Position numbers and translations under genes: made by a program
Notes under the pieces: model-generated
The model's database searches: none
What the model saw: only the letters and a program-made list of their open reading frames with translations
Told to the model about the DNA's origin: nothing
Shown: piece after piece, positions 34,601 through 40,385 of the stretch
Layout: each line of letters opens with the position of its first letter
How positions within the stretch are numbered: position 1 is the stretch's first letter
Assembly: GCA_012719295.1 (NCBI GenBank)
Contig: JAAYAQ010000209.1
Coordinates: 1-40,385 of the forward strand
DNA length: 40,385 nt
Origin: Candidatus Hydrogenedentota bacterium
GTDB lineage: Bacteria; Hydrogenedentota; Hydrogenedentia; Hydrogenedentales; SLHB01
Direction of reading: 5' to 3'

Positions 34601-34869
34601 TACGAGAGGCCCTCCACGCTGGTGGATTTCATCTCCTTCACGCCGGAGAGTCCCGCCAGACGCCGCTCGATGGGGATCGTGATGAGCGACTCGATGTCCT
34701 CGGGCGCGACCCCTTCGTACGGCACGCTGACGGTGATGTACGGGATCACGACCTCGGGATTGGATTCGCGCGGCAGGCTCATGTAGCTGAAAACGCCCGC
34801 GACCAGAATGAGCAGCAGGAGCACGAGAACTGTCGTGCTGCGGTTTATGGAAACATCACTGACGATCAT
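31687..34869 (-). CDS. RND efflux permease
   Basis: This is a 1060-residue AcrB/HAE1-like inner-membrane pump, normal in length. Two repeats of one plus five membrane helices and a large periplasmic loop are visible. The N-terminus is 'INRSTTVLVLLLLILVAGVF' with 'SLPRESNPEV' after TM1. TM4 reads 'LALGMLVDNGIVVVENI' at about 395-411, with the proton-relay Asp present but the second Asp of the HAE1 'VDD' replaced by Asn. The second half carries 'GCVSLAGVVVNNAIVLID' in TM10. It uses the proton gradient to export drugs, lipids or metabolites. Its start overlaps the adaptor stop (ATGA). No outer-membrane factor gene is nearby. Confidence 0.95.
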   Translation of the reverse strand: MIVSDVSINRSTTVLVLLLLILVAGVFSYMSLPRESNPEVVIPYITVSVPYEGVAPEDIESLITIPIERRLAGLSGVKEMKSTSVEGLSYIFLEFEPDIDIDDALQKVRDKVDLAEPDIPEEADDPVINEINTAEFPIMIMSLSGGLPLSMLDQIAEDLEDQIETIEGVLDVEVIGGVEREIQIEVDPERVAQYGISFGNLMGVVAQENVNTPGGTMELGEAKFLMRTPGEFKNPDDINDLVVKQSPEGTVFLRDVAKVYDGFKDVETISRLNGEPSVTLTVIKRSGANIIQIADEVQEEIDRMLAKLPKGLAVSVTWNEADYIREIVSELENGILSGMLLVLVVIFVFLGFANAIFVALAIPVSMLITFAVLYMSGVTLNMVVLFSLILALGMLVDNGIVVVENIYRHRMMGLSKIEAAKAGTAEVAWPITTSTLTTVAAFVPFFFWPGIFGEFMYYVPYTVIVALLASLFMGLVVNPALASVFMQVHEGRTMRRITGAGFVMKSYAAALRTALRWRAVTVLSAVGLLVVIATVFFSTAETIFMPITEPPQAYIDIECAEGTNLATSDYYARQVEEMIAPYTPYVESVVTSVGSLGVTPEAGGTTGSSKANHISRVSLDFPELGDCKKLPSEVLRELRDAIQGLSGADIRIEQMDMGPPTGPPINVEISGDDFATLARLAQEIRQEIKDVPGLVDLRDDYNKGKPEVQVVVDRQEAWRMGLSTQLIGLTVQAAINGRKAADFREGDEEYDVTVRFPKAFREDLANINTMNLIATDGRRVPFSSVARIEQGAGLGSIQRIDRKRTVTVSADVHPDFNQQRLLQAVQAKLQDFPLPADYTIDYTGENEDMEETQFFLFKAFVVAVFLIALVLITEFNSLTQPFIILTSVILSLAGVFLGLYIFRMPFGILMSGIGCVSLAGVVVNNAIVLIDYTNQLRARGMELNEAIVTAGVTRFRPVMLTAVTTILGLVPMAVGVSFDFRAMRLIVGGEMSQWWGGMAVAVIFGLTFATLMTLIVVPTLYSAMAGLSHAVGAVEARAETADMPFAEPDAVKETLAEDRV

Positions 34870-35960
34870 TCAAGGACTTCCTGAACGTCCACCTTTTCCC
34901 CGGGCCGCGCTTCGTATTGCCCCTTCACAATCAGGCGCTCGCCCGGTTTCAGACCTTCCGTGACCTGCACGGAGCTGCCCTGAACCAGCCCCACCGTGAT
35001 GGGGCGCAGTTCCGCGATGCCGTCTTTCTCAACGAAGGCCACGCGCTGCTCGTCAAGCAGAATCGCCGTGAACAGCGGGATCATCAGCGAATCCGGGTAG
35101 GTCTCCCGCACAAAGGTCCCGCGGGCAATCATGCCGGGCTTCAGGAGACCGTCGGCGTTCTCCACTTCCACTTCCGCCTTGAAGGTGTGCGTGCTCATGT
35201 CGGCGCTCGTCGCGATCCGGTAGATGATCCCGTTGAAGGTGCGGTCCGGTATCGCGTCCATGCGCACCCGAACCTGATCGCCCATCTTGAACTGGGCGAT
35301 GTCGCGTTCCGGAATGCCGAACATCACCTTCACCTTGTGCACCTGCACCATCCGCACCATCGGCGTGCCAATGTCGACAAACTCATCCTGGTCCACCAGC
35401 ACCGCATCGACGACACCGTCGAACGGGGCTTTCACCACGCTCTTCTCCAGTTCGATCTGAAGCATGCGGAGCGAAGAATCCGCCACGTCGCGATTCGCCA
35501 CCGCGCTGTCCAGACTCTGCGCCGTGCCCGCACCGCTCCTGGCAAGCCGCTCGATCCGTTCGAGTTCCTGCAGCGCCAGCTTGTGCTGCGCCTGAGCCTG
35601 CCCCAGCCGCGCCCGGATCGATTCCGTATCCACCCGGTACAGCTCCTGCCCGGACTTCACGGTGTCGCCCTGTTCAATCCCCTTCTTCTCGATCTTCCCG
35701 CGCACTTCCGAACTGAGGATGACCTCTTCCCACGGCTGCACGCTGCCCGTCAACACCAACTGGTCTTCAACGGTCTCGCTTTTCAGCACACGCACACTGA
35801 CCTGCGGCAGGCGTTCGATGACGCCCTCGGTCTCCGTCTTCGCCTCGGAGGGCGCCACCCGCGCCGTCACGGCGATTACGGCCGTGACGCCGGCCATGAT
35901 CCCCAGGCAGATGACAATGCTCCAAAGCGTCCGGCCAAAACTGCGCTCATTCTGTTTCAT
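34866..35960 (-). CDS. RND efflux periplasmic adaptor (HlyD/AcrA-like)
   Basis: This 364-residue membrane-fusion protein has an N-terminal membrane anchor (about 11-32, 'LWSIVICLGIMAGVTAVIAV') and no lipobox. The split lipoyl domain follows ('VILSSEVRGKIEKKGIEQGD' and 'ELEKSVVKAPFDGVVDAVLV') around a short helical hairpin ('RARLGQAQAQHKLALQELER'). Beta-barrel and membrane-proximal domains end with 'EGLKPGERLIVKGQYE'. It joins the RND permease to an outer-membrane channel encoded elsewhere. GGAG lies upstream of the ATG, 9 bases after the TetR stop, and the stop overlaps the permease start. Confidence 0.95.
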   Translation of the reverse strand: MKQNERSFGRTLWSIVICLGIMAGVTAVIAVTARVAPSEAKTETEGVIERLPQVSVRVLKSETVEDQLVLTGSVQPWEEVILSSEVRGKIEKKGIEQGDTVKSGQELYRVDTESIRARLGQAQAQHKLALQELERIERLARSGAGTAQSLDSAVANRDVADSSLRMLQIELEKSVVKAPFDGVVDAVLVDQDEFVDIGTPMVRMVQVHKVKVMFGIPERDIAQFKMGDQVRVRMDAIPDRTFNGIIYRIATSADMSTHTFKAEVEVENADGLLKPGMIARGTFVRETYPDSLMIPLFTAILLDEQRVAFVEKDGIAELRPITVGLVQGSSVQVTEGLKPGERLIVKGQYEARPGEKVDVQEVLE

Positions 35961-35969
35961 AAATCGTTC

Positions 35970-36647
35970 TCAGCTCCATGCACCACCTTCGCGAACCTGA
36001 ACCAGGAACGGATTCGGCAGAGAAAGCCGTTCCACGCCTCCCGGCCCCGCTCCCCGCAGGAAGAGATCCACCAGACCCTTTCCCAAATCCGGCGTCAGCG
36101 TGACGCTAGGATAGCGTGATTTAACCATCATGTGAAAGTCCATCAGCGCGTTGAACGCCAGCGCCAGGGCCTCGGGTTCGCCACCCGACAGCTCGCCCCG
36201 GTCCAGTCCAGCCTGCATAATCTTCACCAGGCGCGCGAACCACTCATCGAGCAGTGGTTCGTCCAGCATGCCCGGCGCCTGTTCCGGCGGATTGAAGATC
36301 ACATGCACCAGAAGACGCACCGCATCGAGGTTTCGCTCCGCCCGCTCGAACGCGTTGCAGATCAACATCTCCAGACAGGACTGACACCCGTCGGCCTGCT
36401 CGAGAACGGCGTCAGCGTCCGCAATCATCTCGGCCAGACACTTGCGCACCAGTTTCCGGAATAAATCTTCCTTATTCTTGAAATAGTAATAAAGAACCGG
36501 CCGTGTGACCCCCGCCTCCTCAATGATCTCGCGTACGCTCGCCCCTTCATAGCCCTTTTTGGAAAAAAGACTTAGGGCTCCTTCCAGCAAACGGATCTCC
36601 GCCCCGTTTGCGGGGTCGCTCGCGCCGTTGGAGTGCGTTCTTCCCAT
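35970..36647 (-). CDS. TetR/AcrR-family repressor of the RND operon
   Basis: This is a 225-residue protein with the TetR helix-turn-helix at about 18-65: 'EIRLLEGALSLFSKKGYEGA', 'SVREIIEEAGVTRPVLYYYF' and 'KNKEDLF'. The C-terminal ligand domain is divergent, as usual for the family. It is the first gene of the TetR-adaptor-permease-unknown set, so it probably represses its own operon and responds to a pumped compound. The start ATG at 36647 has no clear Shine-Dalgarno; the leader from the promoter at 36686-36714 would be about 30 bases. A dyad operator candidate lies within that leader. Confidence 0.93.
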   Translation of the reverse strand: MGRTHSNGASDPANGAEIRLLEGALSLFSKKGYEGASVREIIEEAGVTRPVLYYYFKNKEDLFRKLVRKCLAEMIADADAVLEQADGCQSCLEMLICNAFERAERNLDAVRLLVHVIFNPPEQAPGMLDEPLLDEWFARLVKIMQAGLDRGELSGGEPEALALAFNALMDFHMMVKSRYPSVTLTPDLGKGLVDLFLRGAGPGGVERLSLPNPFLVQVREGGAWS

Positions 36648-36659
36648 GGGTATGCTGAC

Positions 36660-36673
36660 CTACCGTTCGTTAG
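36660..36673 (-). promoter_or_regulatory. Dyad operator candidate for the TetR repressor
   Basis: Minus-strand CTAACGAACGGTAG has the symmetric pattern CTA-n-CG-nn-CG-n-TAG (10 of 14 positions). It lies 13 bases upstream of the TetR start codon and downstream of the -10, a usual place for autorepression. Confidence 0.45.
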
Positions 36674-36685
36674 ATAACCGCAGCA

Positions 36686-36714
36686 ATTGTACATCGCAAC
36701 CCCACGAATGTCCA
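36686..36714 (-). promoter_or_regulatory. Promoter of the TetR-RND operon
   Basis: Minus-strand TGGACA (36714-36709), a 17-base spacer and TACAAT (36691-36686) each match the sigma70 consensus at five of six positions. Confidence 0.75.
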
Positions 36715-36814
36715 GCAAATTCTCTCTTGACAACACCACCCCAGTGCCCCGCTCAGACGACGCCATCTCCAATCCACTTGCGAACTGCCACTCCCACGGT
36801 CCGGGCCTGCCGCG

Positions 36815-38017
36815 CTATCCTTCCAGGGCGGATGCATTGCCCCCCATGATCGGCACGCGCGCCCCTTTTCCGGGCACAAGCCACGAGAATCCCGCCACCA
36901 GCATCGCCAGCGCTCCCGCAGCCGCGAAGACGATCTGAAACCCCAATTCCTTCCACATGAGCCCTGCCCAGAACGGGATCACCATCGACGCGATGTGATT
37001 CACCGTCACGCCGAGCGATAAGGTGCCGGTGAGCTCGTCGGGGTCCGACGCCAGGCGCGAAACGTACACGGTACGGCCCGTTCCCAGTGCGAAAAGCAGG
37101 TTGTCGAGGATGAAGCACGTGCCCGCGATGAGCAGGGCCACCCGGGGACCGCCCGGAAAGAGCCCCGCGAACCCGTACCCCAGACACACCAGCGTCAGGG
37201 TAAGGCCATCGCCGACCATCACAACGCGCTCCCCCCATTCATCCATCGCCCACCCGGCAACGGGTTTGAAAACGAGGCCGATGCCGGAGGCCAGCATCAG
37301 GAGAAATGCGATGTCGCCGGGAGAAAGCCCGTACACATGAATCAGCACCCACGGACCAAAGGTGATGAAGATCTGTTTTCGCGCTCCGAACAGAAACTCG
37401 AGCACGTAATAAAGCCAGAACTTGCGGCGCATCACGAAGAACGACCTCCGGTAATGCACGCCGGAGACCTTTAACCGGGAGTAGATAGCGGCTGCGACGA
37501 CTCCCCCGCCGGCGGCGCACAGAAACCCGGGCAGGTACTGAGGCGCCTCGTCGCTGAAGGACAGCCAGATCACCCCCGTTCCCAGAACCGTGCCCAACGT
37601 TCGCATGCCGCCCAGTTGCCCCAGCCGGAACCCGCGCCTGTTTTCCTCGCTCATGGCGATCGTGAGCGAATGCGATATCGGCTGAATCAGGTGCATGCCC
37701 ATGCTGCCGACCAGCATGGCGGCGACCATGAACGCGTACGAATTACCCGCGAGTCCCAGGCCCGCCGTGCCGGCCGCAAACACCACCGCGGCCAGCGCGC
37801 CCATGCGCGTAAGCGACAGCGCGCCTAGAATCCCGGCAAACACCACCACCAGGAACCCCGGCAGTTCCCGCGGGAATTCGAGGCCCCCGCGCGCCTCCGC
37901 GGTCATCTGGAAGGTGTCCGAAAGGTAATTGTTGAAGATCGACTCGTTGATTCCCATGGACGCCGCCATGACAATCTCGGCGCCGAAAAACAGATAGAGC
38001 GACGAAAGGCGTTTCAC
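36815..38017 (-). CDS. MFS transporter
   Basis: This 400-residue protein has twelve predicted membrane helices in the usual two halves. It starts at GTG 38017 and begins 'KRLSSLYLFFGAEIVMAASM'. Visible MFS-like features are the helix 2-3 junction with 'LGALSLTRMGALAAVVFA', a basic central loop ('SRLKVSGVHYRRSFFVMRRK'), and in the second half 'GWAMDEWGERVVMVGD', which corresponds to the GxxxDRxGRR loop. The substrate cannot be predicted. It follows a GT-C-like gene by 27 bases on the same strand and probably shares its transcript. Confidence 0.9.
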   Translation of the reverse strand: MKRLSSLYLFFGAEIVMAASMGINESIFNNYLSDTFQMTAEARGGLEFPRELPGFLVVVFAGILGALSLTRMGALAAVVFAAGTAGLGLAGNSYAFMVAAMLVGSMGMHLIQPISHSLTIAMSEENRRGFRLGQLGGMRTLGTVLGTGVIWLSFSDEAPQYLPGFLCAAGGGVVAAAIYSRLKVSGVHYRRSFFVMRRKFWLYYVLEFLFGARKQIFITFGPWVLIHVYGLSPGDIAFLLMLASGIGLVFKPVAGWAMDEWGERVVMVGDGLTLTLVCLGYGFAGLFPGGPRVALLIAGTCFILDNLLFALGTGRTVYVSRLASDPDELTGTLSLGVTVNHIASMVIPFWAGLMWKELGFQIVFAAAGALAMLVAGFSWLVPGKGARVPIMGGNASALEG

Positions 38018-38044
38018 AAGATACGATCCACCGCGAGTCGCGGA

Positions 38045-39349
38045 TTACGAGGGGGTGCTTGGACCCAGGAACCGGCAGGGCCATTCCTGCCCGGAATATG
38101 CGGTGCCCCGGGTGGCCTCCCACGCGGAGAAAAATGACATCCCGAACATGAGGCCCACCACAATCCATTCCCACCGGGCGCGCAGCTTTTCATACACAGG
38201 CACCCCCATCAGCATCAGCACCGGCATGGCGGGGATGTACCACCGAAACCCGTACAGCACGCCGCCGTAGTTGTTGGTCTTCAGACAGTAATACGTCGTG
38301 AGAATCACAAAGCCCAGCGCGCCGAGGAGGAGCGGGCGATGATACCGCAGCGGTTTTCTCAGGAAATAGCGCACCGGGCTCAAGAGCCCCGCGAGCAGCA
38401 CGGGATACATGATGAATACGCCGCAGCGCCCGAAGGTCATGTGAAACAGATAGGTGCCTTTCGGCTCATTCAGTCCGTCGATGCCGGTGGGATGACGCCA
38501 ATACGAGTTTTCAAAAAGATACATTTCCGGATGCACCTGCACGGGGAACGGACTGCCCGTTACGTGCATCATGACGCCCGCATGCACGGCCACGGGCGCC
38601 GCCACCGCCAGCGCAGCCCATCCGAGTGTTTTCCGCGGGAAATGATACATCAGGCAGAATCCCGCAATGGCCGCCCAGATCGACGCCGGCATCTCCACGG
38701 TCAGCACCAGGCCCGCCGACAACCCGAACAGCGCAAACCGCCACGGCGCAGGCGCCCATTTCCGGTAGATGAGTCCCAGCGCCAGATACAGACACAACAC
38801 CAGAAAGAAAGTCCCTGGAATGTGGTTGTTGATGGAGAGGCTGTAACCCCAGAGCTGGGTCCCGAAGGCCAGAAAGAGCGTCACGATCCACCGGATCAGC
38901 GGGTCGACGTCAAACAACGCGACCGTGCGGTCAAACAGCAAGACCGTCAAAAAGAATGGCACCCAAACAAAAGTGAACGTAAGCACGCGCATGACCTTGC
39001 CGCGGTCCGCCTCGTTCTTCAGGTCCAGCCCGAACACGCTTCGCAGCACCACGTACTCCCCCGTCATCATCAGGGGCAGGATCGGCGGTTTGCTGCTGAT
39101 CTCGCGGCCTCGCGCCAGAACCTTGTCGACGGTATTCGACGCAAACGGATTGGGCTCCCGCCCCTCCGGCGCATCGAGGTAGAAACTCCCGTACTCGGTC
39201 AGGCTGTACATGGTCGCCAGGCGGCTCAGGGCCAGATCGTGGCGCGCGGCGGGAATAGCGCACGCCCCGAGCACGCCGAATACGGCCAGAGCCGCATAGA
39301 GGAGAATGTTCAAGACAAAAACGACGTTGGGCTCACGGGACCGGTCCAC
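38045..39349 (-). CDS. Multi-pass membrane protein, GT-C glycosyltransferase-like
   Basis: This 434-residue protein has about ten membrane spans. The first periplasmic loop has 'TEYGSFYLDAPEG' and then 'ISSKPPILPLMMTGEYVVLR', which resembles the KPP loop of polyprenyl-phosphate-sugar transferases. Later features are 'FGTQLWGYSLSINNHIPGTF' and 'FRWYIPAMPVLMLMGVPVYE'. No clear catalytic Asp-Glu pair was identified, so the class is likely but the activity is not. The start is GTG 39349 with GGGAGAAG upstream. It lies between a lipoprotein gene and the MFS gene on the same strand. Confidence 0.8.
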   Translation of the reverse strand: MDRSREPNVVFVLNILLYAALAVFGVLGACAIPAARHDLALSRLATMYSLTEYGSFYLDAPEGREPNPFASNTVDKVLARGREISSKPPILPLMMTGEYVVLRSVFGLDLKNEADRGKVMRVLTFTFVWVPFFLTVLLFDRTVALFDVDPLIRWIVTLFLAFGTQLWGYSLSINNHIPGTFFLVLCLYLALGLIYRKWAPAPWRFALFGLSAGLVLTVEMPASIWAAIAGFCLMYHFPRKTLGWAALAVAAPVAVHAGVMMHVTGSPFPVQVHPEMYLFENSYWRHPTGIDGLNEPKGTYLFHMTFGRCGVFIMYPVLLAGLLSPVRYFLRKPLRYHRPLLLGALGFVILTTYYCLKTNNYGGVLYGFRWYIPAMPVLMLMGVPVYEKLRARWEWIVVGLMFGMSFFSAWEATRGTAYSGQEWPCRFLGPSTPS

Positions 39350-39453
39350 GATTTCTTCTCCCGGCGGTTTCTCACAACCATGCGGATCTCAGTGCGCGGT
39401 GGCTCCGGACAGAGCGCGACACCCCGCGGCCGCGGCCTCGCCCTGCGCCCCAT

Positions 39454-40101
39454 CTAGCGGCCGAAAATGCCTCCAAACATGCGCCTGAAGAACCCCTCAT
39501 CCTCGCCCTGGAGATCGAGCTCTTCCTTTATCCGCGGCTCGACGGCGCGCCAACCCGCGCCGTCCGGTTCTTCCTTCACGTCCACGACAAACAGACTGGC
39601 GACTTGCACCCATCGGCCATTGCGCCACTGGTACGTCAGGGTTTCGCTCCCCGTTTCGCGGTAGAAAAGCGCATCCTCCCGCGCCGCATCCTTTTTCCGG
39701 TGCATCTCGGTGGCAAAACGCTGTTTGGGCAAGGTGACCTCACCCACCAGGGGAGCCATGCGCGATTGCGTCTCCTGAAGCCGAACCTCCATGCCCGCCG
39801 CGCCCTGCGGATACAGCGAATACTCTTTCAAAAAAAACGGTTCGCGCCTGACGACGGGCGCGTTCTCCGGAGAGTCCACCCGGGACGCATCGGCCACGAG
39901 TTCCTCGACGGACTCGCGCAGTTGCTGTTCCTTCGATGTGGCAGACGCCTCTTGACGTTGGGCTTCGGGCGTATCCGAAGCGGTCATGGAGGAATCCACC
40001 TTCCCCCCGTCCCCGAACATGCCACACCCCGGCAAAACGGCCAGCGCAATCACCACCAGCCCGGTCCAGAACCCATTTTGACGCACGATACCTTTATCCA
40101 C
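39454..40101 (-). CDS. Lipoprotein of unknown function
   Basis: This 215-residue protein starts at GTG 40101, chosen because AAGGAG lies 8 bases upstream and it gives a normal lipoprotein signal peptide 'VDKGIVRQNGFWTGLVVIAL' with lipobox 'VLPGC' and Cys26. A frame from ATG 40146 would add 15 residues. A Ser/Glu-rich linker follows ('SATSKEQQLRESVEELVADA'). The rest is a small folded region ('EVRLQETQSRMAPLVGEVTL', 'TYQWRNGRWVQVASLFVVDV') and a Gly/Phe-rich tail. No family is recognised. A promoter candidate lies at 40184-40211. It probably anchors to a membrane. Confidence 0.8.
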   Translation of the reverse strand: MDKGIVRQNGFWTGLVVIALAVLPGCGMFGDGGKVDSSMTASDTPEAQRQEASATSKEQQLRESVEELVADASRVDSPENAPVVRREPFFLKEYSLYPQGAAGMEVRLQETQSRMAPLVGEVTLPKQRFATEMHRKKDAAREDALFYRETGSETLTYQWRNGRWVQVASLFVVDVKEEPDGAGWRAVEPRIKEELDLQGEDEGFFRRMFGGIFGR

Positions 40102-40183
40102 CGGCCTGCTCCTTGAATTGGCGAGAAATTGCCGCACCACTCCCATTTCCACGCATCGCTCCCACTCCGCGCAAACGGGACTT

Positions 40184-40211
40184 AATATACCACAGACGCG
40201 TGGAAAGACAA
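40184..40211 (-). promoter_or_regulatory. Promoter candidate for the lipoprotein gene
   Basis: Minus-strand TTGTCT (40211-40206), a 16-base spacer and TATATT (40189-40184) sit about 80 bases before the chosen GTG. Confidence 0.55.
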
Positions 40212-40231
40212 TACGCGCCGCCGCTCGGGCA

Positions 40232-40385
40232 CAGGGCAATCGCACTAAAAACCAGATAGAAACCGTCAGTTCGCCGGAAGAACCACTGTTCTCTATTTGC
40301 CGCAAGTCAGCGGATTCGCCAGAAGAAAATGCAGAAGCCCGCAGGAAACAGTGTTTTCCAACGTCTTTCCGCGCAAGCAGGAAGG
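40232..40385 (+). mobile_element. Second copy of the MITE-like element, cut by right edge
   Basis: It begins CAGGGCAATCGCACTAAAA and runs to the window end. Over about 154 bases it matches the reverse complement of 14506-14352 at roughly 80-85% by eye, including the GTTCGCCGGAAGAAC and GAAAATGCAGA words. Orientation is opposite to the copy at 14249. The far end and right target duplication are outside the window. Confidence 0.8.

Noticed and set aside
33403-34884. 493-codon plus-strand frame rich in His, Gln and Arg
   Set aside because: Lies wholly antisense to the RND permease gene, whose domains and motifs are unambiguous.

Overview
The window is about 40 kb of high-GC, Gram-negative-type bacterial chromosome. 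It carries core genes: rplM-rpsI, hflX and a class A RNase P RNA. These are mixed with exported glycosidase-like and sialidase-like proteins, a DUF4432 sugar-mutarotase-like protein, a Gfo/Idh/MocA oxidoreductase, a uroporphyrinogen-decarboxylase-like protein, amidohydrolases and multi-pass GT-C-type membrane proteins. This mixture resembles carbohydrate-scavenging lineages such as Hydrogenedentota, Planctomycetota or Lentisphaerota. The lineage is an inference from gene content only. Coding density is high and most long antisense frames are GC-driven shadows.

Layout. 1-5.4 kb: a protein with two degenerate HATPase-like regions (cut by the left edge), a DUF4432 protein, then a leftward three-gene operon (membrane protein, winged-helix regulator, DUF4173 membrane protein) behind a near-consensus promoter. 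5.6-9.7 kb: hflX-NUDIX pair, a rightward sialidase-like exoprotein, and rplM-rpsI with its own promoter and terminator. 9.9-14.1 kb: a second sialidase-like exoprotein and a GT4 glycosyltransferase fused to a helical domain. 14.2-14.5 kb: a 258-bp MITE-like element with 10-bp target duplications; a second copy enters at the right edge of the window.

14.6-19.5 kb: a rightward catabolic cluster of two overlapping amidohydrolases (one lacking the metal ligands), a URO-D-like protein and a large GHL6-type glycosidase-like exoprotein. 19.6-22.9 kb: a short BLUF blue-light sensor, divergent from an exported protein of unknown function, then an ArnT-like GT-C transferase. 22.9-27.6 kb: rnpB with its promoter, a CheW-domain gene broken by a one-base shift in a G tract, a Gfo/Idh/MocA oxidoreductase and a GH36-like lipoprotein.

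27.7-36.7 kb: a leftward locus of TetR regulator, RND adaptor, RND permease, a two-TM protein of unknown function and a TMTC-like TPR membrane protein. The first four genes are almost seamless. 36.8-40.1 kb: an MFS transporter, a GT-C-like membrane protein and a lipoprotein, all leftward.

The best candidates for something not already described are the active/degenerate amidohydrolase pair next to the URO-D-like gene, the MITE family, the unknown protein translationally tied to the RND pump, and the two-copy pseudo-HATPase protein. No CRISPR array, tRNA, prophage or recognisable defence system was seen.
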